NCBI RefSeq assembly: GCF_014204985.1
Contig: NZ_JACHMP010000001.1
Coordinates: 4,216,001-4,280,000 of the forward strand
Reading direction: 5' to 3'
Source: Streptosporangium becharense
GTDB lineage: Bacteria; Actinomycetota; Actinomycetes; Streptosporangiales; Streptosporangiaceae
Length of the DNA stretch: 64,000 nucleotides
A program made the position numbers and the translations under genes. The notes under the pieces are model-generated. The model searched no databases and had not been told where the DNA came from. It was given only the letters and a program-made list of their open reading frames with translations. Positions 34,682 to 41,353 of this stretch are shown here, one piece after another. Position 1 is the stretch's first letter. Each line of letters opens with the position of its first letter.

Positions 34682-35359
34682 TCAGAGGCCCTTGTAAGTG
34701 ACGTCGAAGTCCGGCCCTTCATCGCTGTTGGTGGGGTTAAGGTCGATCTCCCCGCCGCCGTCGCTGGGCGGAGCGATCCTTCCGATGGGAATGCGCACGA
34801 GCCACGTGTCCACAAACTTGCCGTGCATCTCCACCGGCAAAGAAAGTTCGACGTGGATTTCACCATTCTTGTCCATGCGGTAGAGAATGAACCAGGTCGG
34901 GATGTCGTCGACGTCAACGTCCTCAACATCCTCGATCTCGACCGCCAGGTCCTCATCGAGGTCGAACAGAGTCGTCTGCTCGTTGCGCTTCACGAGGCTC
35001 GCGACGGCGCTTCCCTTGGGGTTCTTCGCCCGAACCTTCTTCTTGAGATCGCCAACGCCGCCCGCACCGCTGATCACAGTGACGGCGAACGCCCCCGAAG
35101 GGTGGATGGTCCGCAGGATCGAGTCCCGGTTGCTGTACCCCCAGACCTCGGGCAGAAGGCGGTCCCGCAGCTGCTCGCGGAGGTACCGGTTTCCCCGGCT
35201 CCAGAACATGATCCCGCCGGCGCTCGGGGCGTCCATTCCAGTGCAGGTCCGCGCGTCGGCAGCCGCCATCTCCAGCGCGGCCAGAATGATCTCCGACGTC
35301 AGGCCCAGATCTTCGGCTTTCTTGACCGATCGCCAATCGGCATACGGCAACTCGTCCAT
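34682..35359 (-). CDS. Hypothetical protein, likely partner of the HTH-ImmA protein
   Basis: A 225-residue soluble protein with no recognised domain. Residues 1-45 contain SEIILAALEMAAADARTCTG; later come GGIMFWSRGNRYLREQLRD, a Gly-rich ISGAGGVGDLKKKVRAKNPK segment, an acidic run DVEDVDVDD and a beta-rich end with WFILYRMDKNGEIHVELSLP and VDTWLVRIPIGRI. It precedes the HTH-ImmA gene on the same strand and its promoter region carries the same two motifs as the transfer operon operator. A substrate, toxin or immunity role is plausible but unproven. Confidence 0.7.
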   Translation of the reverse strand: MDELPYADWRSVKKAEDLGLTSEIILAALEMAAADARTCTGMDAPSAGGIMFWSRGNRYLREQLRDRLLPEVWGYSNRDSILRTIHPSGAFAVTVISGAGGVGDLKKKVRAKNPKGSAVASLVKRNEQTTLFDLDEDLAVEIEDVEDVDVDDIPTWFILYRMDKNGEIHVELSLPVEMHGKFVDTWLVRIPIGRIAPPSDGGGEIDLNPTNSDEGPDFDVTYKGL

Positions 35360-35383
35360 CGACCACCTCCAAGGTCATCTCGG

Positions 35384-35428
35384 TTCCAAGAACTCTACCT
35401 CATATGAGGTCGAGATTTTGGAACTCTT
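35384..35428. promoter_or_regulatory. Second copy of the transfer-operon operator motifs
   Basis: TTCCAAGAACTC (35384-35395) is the exact reverse complement of GAGTTCTTGGAA at 28738, and TGGAACTCTT (35419-35428) equals 28754-28763. They lie 25-70 bases upstream of the 225-aa gene start. The palindrome CCTCATATGAGG between them (35398-35409) is a further symmetric site. Confidence 0.65.
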
Positions 35429-35694
35429 TGACCGGCGCAAGAGGCTCGTGATCAAACCGTTATCGAACTTGTGATCGATGGTCGGGCCGAGACCTAGGCG
35501 GCGGGGCACAGCGCGGGCACACGACGGTGCGAGACGCCCGGAAATGCTGCGAAAGGATGAGGGGCTAAAGTGCAGGTCAGCGGCCCACTTGCGACATCGG
35601 TGCTGGTCTCAGCGGCCGTTCACCGAGAAGTGCTGGTAGTCCTCAGTTCGTGACACAGGCGATCCATCGGCAGGGGCCCACATAGGGTGTCACC

Positions 35695-36354
35695 GTGCAA
35701 CGGCTCGCGCTCTTCGACTTGGACAACACGCTCGTAAACCTGGACGAGGCGTTTCGGGTGTGGGCCGCGGAGTTCGCCGACGGGTACGGCCTCGGACGCG
35801 AGGCGGTTGACTGGCTGATCGCTCTCGACCAGGCGGGTTATCCGCATCGTGAGGTCTTCTTCGGCAAGGTCCGCGAGCACTTCGCCCTCTCCGAGTCGGT
35901 CGAGGAGTTGTGGGGCCGCTATCGCAGGCACATGCCGTGTCTGGTGCGCTGCCGGCCCGAGGTCATGGATGGACTGGCGCGGTTGCGTGCGTCCGGGTGG
36001 AAGGTGGCCATCGTCACCAATGGGACGGCGGACAACCAACTCGGCAAGATCCAGCGGACGGGACTGGCAGAGGCCGTCGACGCCTACGCGCTCTCCGGAC
36101 TTGAAGGCATCCGCAAGCCCGATGTCGGCCTGTTCGAGATCGCCGCCCGGCGGTGTGGCATGACTCTAGCTGACGGGGGCTGGATGGTCGGTGACCACCT
36201 GGTCGCCGACATCGCCGGTGGACAGGCCGCCGGCCTTCATACGATCTGGATCGACCGAGGGCCGTGGCCCGGACGGGAACACAAGGCGGATCATGCCGTC
36301 CCGGATGTGCTCCAAGCGATGGACCTCATTCAAGGATCGATTGAGGGGCGATGA
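35695..36354 (+). CDS. HAD-family hydrolase
   Basis: A 219-residue protein from GTG 35695. HAD motif I is LALFDLDNTLV (Asp8, Asp10). Motif II lies in VAIVTNGTADNQ (Thr), motif III in GIRKPDVGLFEIAARRC (Lys) and motif IV in GGWMVGDHLVADIAGGQAAG (Asp pair). A cap domain sits between motifs I and II. It is a cytosolic phosphatase or dehalogenase-like enzyme, closest in pattern to nucleotidase or phosphoglycolate phosphatase-like HADs. It is AICE cargo near attR. Confidence 0.92.
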   Translation: MQRLALFDLDNTLVNLDEAFRVWAAEFADGYGLGREAVDWLIALDQAGYPHREVFFGKVREHFALSESVEELWGRYRRHMPCLVRCRPEVMDGLARLRASGWKVAIVTNGTADNQLGKIQRTGLAEAVDAYALSGLEGIRKPDVGLFEIAARRCGMTLADGGWMVGDHLVADIAGGQAAGLHTIWIDRGPWPGREHKADHAVPDVLQAMDLIQGSIEGR

Positions 36355-36458
36355 GCCTAGACAATCCTGAGATGGGCCTCTCTTCTGTCACCGTAAGGCG
36401 GATAGGCGTCACTTTGCGTTCTCTGGCTAGGGGTCCATCGACTTTATAAGTTCTGCGA

Positions 36459-36761
36459 GTGAATGCCAGACGGAAGTCTTACGTGAAAGGGCACTACCGG
36501 AAGCGTCCGGGAGGAGGACGCACGTGGGTCAAGCCTCATGTTCGTCATATCTCTGTGGGGCAAGCGGCTGGACTTGGTGGGATCATGGTTCTCGCGATCG
36601 GGGCATTGATCGCGTTGAAGGCGCTCAGCGGGAGTAACCCACCTGAAGAATCGACGCCCATGCCCACACCGGTGGTGTCCGCTCCTGTTGAAAGTGAGAA
36701 GCCCCCGGAACCCACATTGCCAGAGACACCTCCCGAGCCTTCACTCGGAACGGGGCAATGA
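36459..36761 (+). CDS. Small single-span membrane protein
   Basis: A 100-residue protein from GTG 36459 with a basic N-terminus (ARRKSYVKGHYRKRPGGGRT). One membrane helix follows at about 37-55 (GGIMVLAIGALIALKALSG), then a Pro/Glu-rich C-terminal tail (PTPVVSAPVESEKPPEPTLP). The start of the basic segment resembles short actinomycete proteins of this build, but I know no function. It is the last gene before attR. Confidence 0.65.
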   Translation: MNARRKSYVKGHYRKRPGGGRTWVKPHVRHISVGQAAGLGGIMVLAIGALIALKALSGSNPPEESTPMPTPVVSAPVESEKPPEPTLPETPPEPSLGTGQ

Positions 36762-36810
36762 CCTCGTTGACCAGCTTCGTGTTCTGCGGCGCGACGGTCT
36801 CGGCTGCTGC

Positions 36811-36832
36811 TGACAGCAACTCTGACAGCAAC
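36811..36832 (+). other. Right-end pair of TGACAGCAAC repeats
   Basis: TGACAGCAAC at 36811-36820 and 36823-36832 repeats the left-end pair (22039-22060) with the same 12-base period, about 80 bases inside attR. Mirror placement at both ends supports an integrase arm-site role. Confidence 0.6.
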
Positions 36833-36911
36833 GTCCCCATACGGGGACTCACTTCGACAACCCTCCACCACCTTCTGACCACGGTGTCCGCCGCCCGACG
36901 AGGACGATTGC

Positions 36912-37030
36912 TCCGCCTGAAAAGCGGAAGGTCGGCGGTTCGACCCCGCCCCTGACCACATCAACTGAGCAGGGAAGACGCCCCGAACGATCACCGTTCG
37001 GGGCTTTTTTGATCTCCGGTGACAGCAACG
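36912..37030 (+). repeat. attR: 119-bp direct repeat with terminator
   Basis: This copy of the tRNA-Phe 3' half, spacer and terminator differs from attL at two positions. The tRNA 5' half is absent, so it is not a gene. The included hairpin (36980-37004, then six T) still looks like a functional terminator. Confidence 0.95.
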
Positions 37031-37054
37031 TGCTTTGATCAGGCGGAGGAGACG

Positions 37055-37495
37055 TTGGTCCGGAAGCACTGGCGCTCAGGCAGGCCGGAGGCGTGCAACC
37101 TCTGGGCCGAATACGGGCCGGAGGGTAGGAAAGAGTGGCTGACGGTCGTGAGGCTCTACAACGGTGAGCACTACGGCCAGACTCCGGACGATCCGCCGGG
37201 CGAGACGTACGAGCTCCACGGCAACCACATCGTCGATGAGGCGAGCTTCTACTGCGCGATCGGCGAGGCCGTCAACGGACCGGGCGGCTACTTCGGCGCG
37301 TCCCTCGATGCCCTGAGCGACTGCCTGTGCGGCGGCTTCGGGGCGACGGTGCCGTTCACACTGATCTGGCATGACTCGGACGTCGCCCGCGAGCACTTGA
37401 CCAGGCTGATGGGCTGGGAAGATGAACAGCCGACCTATTTCAAGTCCATTGTGGACGTTCTTCAATCAAAAGGCGTGAACACCGTTCTACGGTGA
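37055..37495 (+). CDS. Barstar-family protein
   Basis: The C-terminal two-thirds matches Barstar, the barnase inhibitor: ELHGNHIVDEASFYCAIGEA, VNGPGGYFGASLDALSDCLC and GGFGATVPFTLIWHDS. The N-terminal part (HWRSGRPEACNLWAEYGPEG) is extra. Start is uncertain: the frame is open from GTG 37019 inside attR, and TTG 37055 follows a GGAGGAG stretch. Barstars neutralise secreted RNases; no RNase partner gene is adjacent. It lies just right of attR, in the older remnant. Confidence 0.72.
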   Translation: MVRKHWRSGRPEACNLWAEYGPEGRKEWLTVVRLYNGEHYGQTPDDPPGETYELHGNHIVDEASFYCAIGEAVNGPGGYFGASLDALSDCLCGGFGATVPFTLIWHDSDVAREHLTRLMGWEDEQPTYFKSIVDVLQSKGVNTVLR

Positions 37496-37735
37496 CCCGG
37501 GAAACCGGTCCGGAATTGGATGAGGGGCCCGACGATCTCGCGGACGATGTGCGGGGCACGCCCTCAGGTCGAGCAGGAGGCTCACGCAGGCGTGCCGGAG
37601 GTCGTGGAGGCGCATGTCCCCGAGGTTGGCCGCCTTGTCGTCCGGCTGTGGCCTCCCGGCAGGCGGGGCGACCGGTTCCGGTGACACCGCGCCGCGGTCG
37701 AGCGCTGGCGGTGGCAAGGGCCGGGCTGGGATCAC
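37495..37735 (-). pseudogene. Tyrosine-recombinase remnant
   Basis: The minus strand encodes AANLGDMRLHDLRHACVSLL, the His-x-x-Arg box of a tyrosine integrase very like that of the neighbouring AICE (DMRFHDLRHTCVTLLL). It then loses frame: the following bases read as the expected IVREIVG segment only after a one-base shift. N-terminal and Tyr-containing parts are missing. It is a relic of a second integrated element. Confidence 0.8.
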
Positions 37736-37895
37736 CGTTGGTGCTGATCACAGGGGGTGAGGGCGACCCGTTGGCGGACGGTGCAGAACTCCTGGCCGCT
37801 GCTCCTCAGAGGCTTCAGCTGATGATCCGATTGGTTACCGAACATCGGCGTCTGGTTTCTTACAGAGCAAGGTAGCTATCAGATAATCGGATTCC

Positions 37896-38156
37896 ATGAA
37901 GGTGACGACCGCCACTGAGGCGTCTTGGAGCTTCGCGACCGTTCTGGACGAGGCGGAGCGAGGGGAGACGATCGTGGTCACCCGTGGAGGCAAGCGAATC
38001 GCGGTGATCGGTCCCGCGCCGACGGCACCCGGGCGTATGGTCAAGGCCTTTCTGTCGAAGAGCGTGGGGACGTTGGACGCCGATTTCGAGGCCGATGTCG
38101 CGGCGGCCCGGGAGGTGGTCGACGACGAGATGAGGAGCACGTGGCCCGACGCCTGA
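37896..38156 (+). CDS. vapB: Type II antitoxin (Phd/VapB-like)
   Basis: An 86-residue protein with the Phd/YefM-type N-terminus: MKVTTATEASWSFATVLDEA, RGETIVVTRGGKRIAVIGPA. It has an acidic C-terminal helix FEADVAAAREVVDDEMRSTW that should bind the toxin. It represses its own operon as a DNA-binding dimer. The toxin gene begins inside its last codons (16-base overlap). The reading frame is intact. Confidence 0.87.
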   Translation: MKVTTATEASWSFATVLDEAERGETIVVTRGGKRIAVIGPAPTAPGRMVKAFLSKSVGTLDADFEADVAAAREVVDDEMRSTWPDA

Positions 38157-38548
38157 TCTTGGGCACCGGTGTGCTCATCGCCGCCGAGCGAGGCAAGGCT
38201 TCCGTGGACACGGTGATCGGGGATGCCGACGATGTGGCGATCGTCGCGATCACCGTGGCCGAGTTGCTCGTCGGCGTGGAGACGGCGGACGCGGCACGCC
38301 GTCCTGCTCGGCAGGCCTTCGTGGACGAGATCCTTGCGCTGATCCCGGTCGAGGAGTACACCACGGACGTCGCCAGGGTCCATGCTCGGCTGATGGCACA
38401 CGTACGACGGGATGGGAAGGCGCGCGGGGCATACGACCTGCTGATCGCCGCGACGGCCGCGGCCACCGCGAGAATCGTGATCACGATGGACTCGTCCGCC
38501 GCGTTCGACGACCTCCCCGGCGTGCGGGCACAGGTCGTTCCCCGGTGA
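38141..38548 (+). CDS. vapC: PIN-domain VapC-like toxin, first acidic residue replaced
   Basis: A 135-residue protein from GTG 38141 behind GAGGAGCAC. PIN motifs are recognisable: RRLILGTGVLIAAERGK, then ITVAELLVGVE (Glu), GAYDLLIAATA (Asp) and TMDSSAAFDDL. In most PIN nucleases of this type the first motif reads LDTGVLI; here the Asp is Gly (residue 8), which should damage metal binding. VapC toxins cut tRNA or rRNA. This one is probably weak or inactive unless the family tolerates Gly. Confidence 0.85.
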   Translation: MARRLILGTGVLIAAERGKASVDTVIGDADDVAIVAITVAELLVGVETADAARRPARQAFVDEILALIPVEEYTTDVARVHARLMAHVRRDGKARGAYDLLIAATAAATARIVITMDSSAAFDDLPGVRAQVVPR

Positions 38549-38742
38549 GCGCCGACGACAACGGTGGCGGCGACGTCCGCCACCGCGGACACACCCGGGG
38601 CGTCGTCCGCATCTGTCCGCTTCCAGCTCGCAGCAGATGACCGGGGCGACTGCCCCGCCTGAAGATCGGCCTTCCCCGAGGGAACAGTGGCGAGAACGCA
38701 TCACGGTGGCAGTTCGTACACCACCTCAGTGGAGGTGACCCA

Positions 38743-39027
38743 CTATCCGGACGCCACCACCTCGCCGGCCGTGACCTGGGGAGGATTCGGGAGCAGGGCG
38801 GCAAGATTCTCCCGCACGAAGTCCGCAGCCCTTTCGGTGGATTCCTCGGCTCCGGCTTGGTCTTCGAAGACGCTGGTGGAGACCATTGATCCATCCCCGG
38901 CGTCGACCCAGTAATAAGCCACGAATCCGGGGACCTGGCGGATGAGCGGCACGAACCCCTCACTCACCCGGCGTCCCGCCTCGACGGGATCGGTTACCCC
39001 CTCGTAGCGCCGTACCGTTGCGTACAC
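38743..39027 (-). CDS. Antibiotic-biosynthesis-monooxygenase-like (dimeric ferredoxin-fold) protein
   Basis: I start at GTG 39027 to give 94 residues; the longer frame to 39099 adds a poorly conserved extension. The sequence VYATVRRYEGVTDPVEAGRR, LIRQVPGFVAYYWVDAGDGS and STSVFEDQAGAEESTERAAD has the ferredoxin-like alpha/beta pattern of ABM/YdhR-type proteins. Catalytic residues are not conserved enough to assign a reaction. It lies in the older tRNA-Phe remnant. Confidence 0.65.
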   Translation of the reverse strand: MYATVRRYEGVTDPVEAGRRVSEGFVPLIRQVPGFVAYYWVDAGDGSMVSTSVFEDQAGAEESTERAADFVRENLAALLPNPPQVTAGEVVASG

Positions 39028-39154
39028 AGCTGACCCCCCGAGGTCCAAGATCGCCCTATGGGGGACGACATACCCCTGCCGTGCGTCCTCAGAAGCCAAG
39101 GGCCGGTAAATGAACGACAGTGCGGGATCGCACGGTTGTGGGGATGATGGCGGG

Positions 39155-39345
39155 GTTCCGCTCCGGAGGGTGGATTCCCCTGGGGGTGTGGTTCCGCTCC
39201 GGAGGGTGGATTTCCTCCCGGGGGTATGGTTCCGCTCCGGAGGGCGTAGTTCCGCTTCGGGGGCCGGTCGTGGCGACGGAGGCGGGTCCGCTTCGGTGCC
39301 CGGACGTCCTTACAGGTTCCTTGCGGGTGCCCGGATGTCCTTACA
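39155..39345. repeat. Short tandem duplications (20-38 bp period)
   Basis: GTTCCGCTCCGGAGGG starts at 39155, 39191 and 39229, and a GTTCCGCTTCGG variant at 39249. Just after, a unit ending in GTCCTTACAGGT is duplicated near 39300-39350. The stretch 39028-39564 has no gene; apart from these repeats and the third att segment I see nothing else in it. Confidence 0.8.
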
Positions 39346-39479
39346 GGTGATCTGGGTGCCTCGTAGGTGGCCGCCCGGAGCGGGGCGGCAAGCTGTCGCC
39401 GGCGGACCGCCCTACGAGACCGCCCTGTTCCCCGCGCGGTCGACGGTACTCGACCCGGCCTCCGTCCATGATGTCTGAC

Positions 39480-39535
39480 CAGGGAAGACGCCCCGAACGA
39501 TCATCGTCCGGGGCCTTTGATCCTCGGTGGCGACG
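39480..39535 (+). repeat. Third, decayed copy of the tRNA-Phe terminator/att segment
   Basis: Bases 39480-39507 are identical to 21989-22016 over 28 positions (CAGGGAAGACGCCCCGAACG and on), and similarity continues weakly to about 39535. The hairpin now has a mismatch and the T run is shortened. It most likely marks the original chromosomal side of tRNA-Phe or the far end of an older element. Confidence 0.8.
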
Positions 39536-39564
39536 ATGCCTCGATGGTCGGCTCCATCGACCCG

Positions 39565-40857
39565 TCAGCCGGTCGTGATGGCGATTCCCGGGAAGGCGGT
39601 GGTTGCGTTGCTCCACGGCGAGTAGTACAGCCGCCAGGAGCAGATGCGGCCGTTGATGACGTAGCCGGTGCAGGGCACCTGAGCGCTGGTGTCGATGAGG
39701 GAGATGACCCCCACCGCGTACTGCCGGGTGGTGCTGGACGGTTCGGGAGTCTCCACCGGGCCGCCGCTGTCGCCTTGGCCGGCTGCGTTCCTGCGCGTCG
39801 AGTTCTCCAGGAGGACCAGGTTGTGGAGCACGCTGTCGGCGAGGTAGACCGTGACGTTGATCATCTTCACCTGGCACAGGCAGATGGTTCCCGAGGAGGC
39901 GCCGGAGGTGCAGAGCCACATGCCCACGTAGGAGGCGGAGGTGCCGGCGACCGGGTTGCTGAACTCCGGCGATATGGTGCCGGGGTTGTTGTTGTAGACG
40001 CGGCCGGCGGTGCCGGCGCGGATCAGCATCACGTCGCGGCTGGTGTTGGCGTGGGCGATCGGACCGATCACCTGGCCGGTCGGGTCGACGGCCGTCTGCC
40101 CGATGGTGCCGCAGTGGGCCGCGGACAGCATCCAGCTCGCCCCGCCGGCGGTGACGGCGAAGCCCGTCGAGCAGGCGCGGCCGGTGCCGGCGTTGCGCCA
40201 GGCCGCGCCGCCCAGCCAGGGGGCGGTGTCGTCCCAGCGGCTGGCCGGTGCCGGTGTGACGCCGGCCTCCACGGTGACCGGCACCGCCGAGTCGGCGACC
40301 TTCGAACGGTTCGGTCCGTGGCCGGCGCTTGAGATCGTCAGGCCCGAGCCGTCGGCGTTCGGCGCGATCGAGGTGATCGCGTCGCCGGAGGCGCGGACGA
40401 GGCGGTTCATCTCGCTCTCCAACTCGCGGGCCGAGTAGGCCGCGGGCAGGATGCTGACCGGGACGTCCCGGCGCAGTCGGCCGACCAGGTCGCTGATGCG
40501 CTCGGGGGTGTCTCCTTTCCAGTAGACACGCAGTTCGCGGTTCTCCGGTGCCGCGATGATGCCGGCGAACCCGGCGGCGTCCTGTGTCTTGACGGCTGCG
40601 GTGACGCGGTCGGCGGCCTTGACCAGCTTCTCCTGGGTGGCCAGCAGGTCCTTCCAGGAGGAGAAACCGCCTGGGACCTCGTCGGCCGGCTCGACAGCCC
40701 GGGTGACGGCGTCCTTGACGGGGGAGGGAGCGGGGGCCGCGACGGCCTGGGCGGCGCCCACCGAGACCACCGAGACCATGGCGAGGGCGACTCCCAGCGC
40801 CACTGTCAGACGACCGGTGGATCGTGGGGCTCTTGAGGTGATTGGGGGGATTTTCAC
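39565..40857 (-). CDS. Secreted chymotrypsin-fold serine protease (S1 family) with propeptide
   Basis: A 430-residue preproprotein. A signal peptide lies at residues 1-41 (VALGVALAMVSVVSVGAAQA). A propeptide of about 160 residues follows, including SILPAAYSARELESEMNRLV, as in actinomycete S1 proteases. The mature domain has His248 in LSAAHCG, Asp275 in TSRDVMLIR and Ser364 in GQGDSGGP. Cys pairs around CSTGFAV/AAHC and near ICLC suggest disulfides. It would be exported and self-cleaved. It stands alone on the minus strand. Confidence 0.93.
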   Translation of the reverse strand: MKIPPITSRAPRSTGRLTVALGVALAMVSVVSVGAAQAVAAPAPSPVKDAVTRAVEPADEVPGGFSSWKDLLATQEKLVKAADRVTAAVKTQDAAGFAGIIAAPENRELRVYWKGDTPERISDLVGRLRRDVPVSILPAAYSARELESEMNRLVRASGDAITSIAPNADGSGLTISSAGHGPNRSKVADSAVPVTVEAGVTPAPASRWDDTAPWLGGAAWRNAGTGRACSTGFAVTAGGASWMLSAAHCGTIGQTAVDPTGQVIGPIAHANTSRDVMLIRAGTAGRVYNNNPGTISPEFSNPVAGTSASYVGMWLCTSGASSGTICLCQVKMINVTVYLADSVLHNLVLLENSTRRNAAGQGDSGGPVETPEPSSTTRQYAVGVISLIDTSAQVPCTGYVINGRICSWRLYYSPWSNATTAFPGIAITTG

Positions 40858-41079
40858 CTGATGCTCCTCTGTATCCTATATGCGGGGATGCATTTGATAT
40901 TTCATGTATTCATTGTGTTATCAATGGTTTGATGGCCTTTTTTGATAGGTGAATCGATGTGGCGGGACAGACCTGTGCCGGGATTTCGGTTTGCGCTCAG
41001 AGACGTTCAAGGGTGAGGGTTGCATGGCCTGACCTCGCCGTGAGCCGGCAGCGGGTCGTCGCGGTGCCACCTGGGGTGC

Positions 41080-41220
41080 GTGAGGTGTCCCGATGGCGGT
41101 GCTCTGACCACCGAGCAGCGATCACGCCGCGAGCAGGTGAGGATGCGAGCAGCCGGCCGCTTCGCCGAAGGCGTAAGCGATGCCCGGGTCGCGCGGGAGT
41201 TTCGGGTGTCGCGGATGCCG
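41080..41220 (+). pseudogene. IS630-type transposase N-terminal fragment
   Basis: From GTG 41080 the frame encodes MRCPDGGALTTEQRSRREQV and RMRAAGRFAEGVSDARVARE followed by FRVSRM. This is the N-terminal helix-turn-helix of IS630-family transposases. After that the similarity ends and no DDE domain follows. No terminal inverted repeats were found. Confidence 0.65.
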
Positions 41221-41304
41221 GCCGATCGGTCATCACCGGCTTCACCGCCAAGACTGACCTGGACTTCCAACCCCCGTGACCCCGGCCCTCAAGCCTCTCC
41301 GGTG

Positions 41305-41330
41305 CTCCAACGCGAATTGTTGCGTTGGAG
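41305..41330. terminator. Hairpin at the 3' end of the oxidoreductase operon
   Basis: CTCCAACGC and GCGTTGGAG form a perfect 9-bp stem with an 8-base AT-rich loop, 24 bases after the stop at 41354 on the minus strand. There is no T run, which is common in high-GC actinomycetes. Confidence 0.55.
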
Positions 41331-41353
41331 TGCCTTGGCCGCCATGAGGTCGG

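Larger units (their letters stand above)
21931..37030. mobile_element. Actinomycete integrative and conjugative element (AICE), pSAM2-like, in tRNA-Phe
   Basis: The element spans about 15.0 kb between core sites. It carries all core modules in the usual order: tyrosine integrase and Xis next to attL, a RepSA-like replication initiator, a DUF2637 spread protein, a TraB/FtsK DNA translocase, an SCO3933-like protein and GntR regulators. Cargo occupies 29.5-36.8 kb. Such elements excise, replicate by rolling circle and transfer double-stranded DNA between mycelia through a single TraB pump. Every core gene looks intact, so it may still be mobile. Confidence 0.93.

Noticed and set aside
36900..36960. 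A second tRNA-Phe gene at attR
   Set aside because: The anticodon stem 3' side, T arm and acceptor 3' strand are present but the 5' half is replaced by unrelated sequence.
41080..41330. Complete insertion sequence
   Set aside because: Only the N-terminal helix-turn-helix of an IS630-type transposase is present and no terminal inverted repeats bound it.
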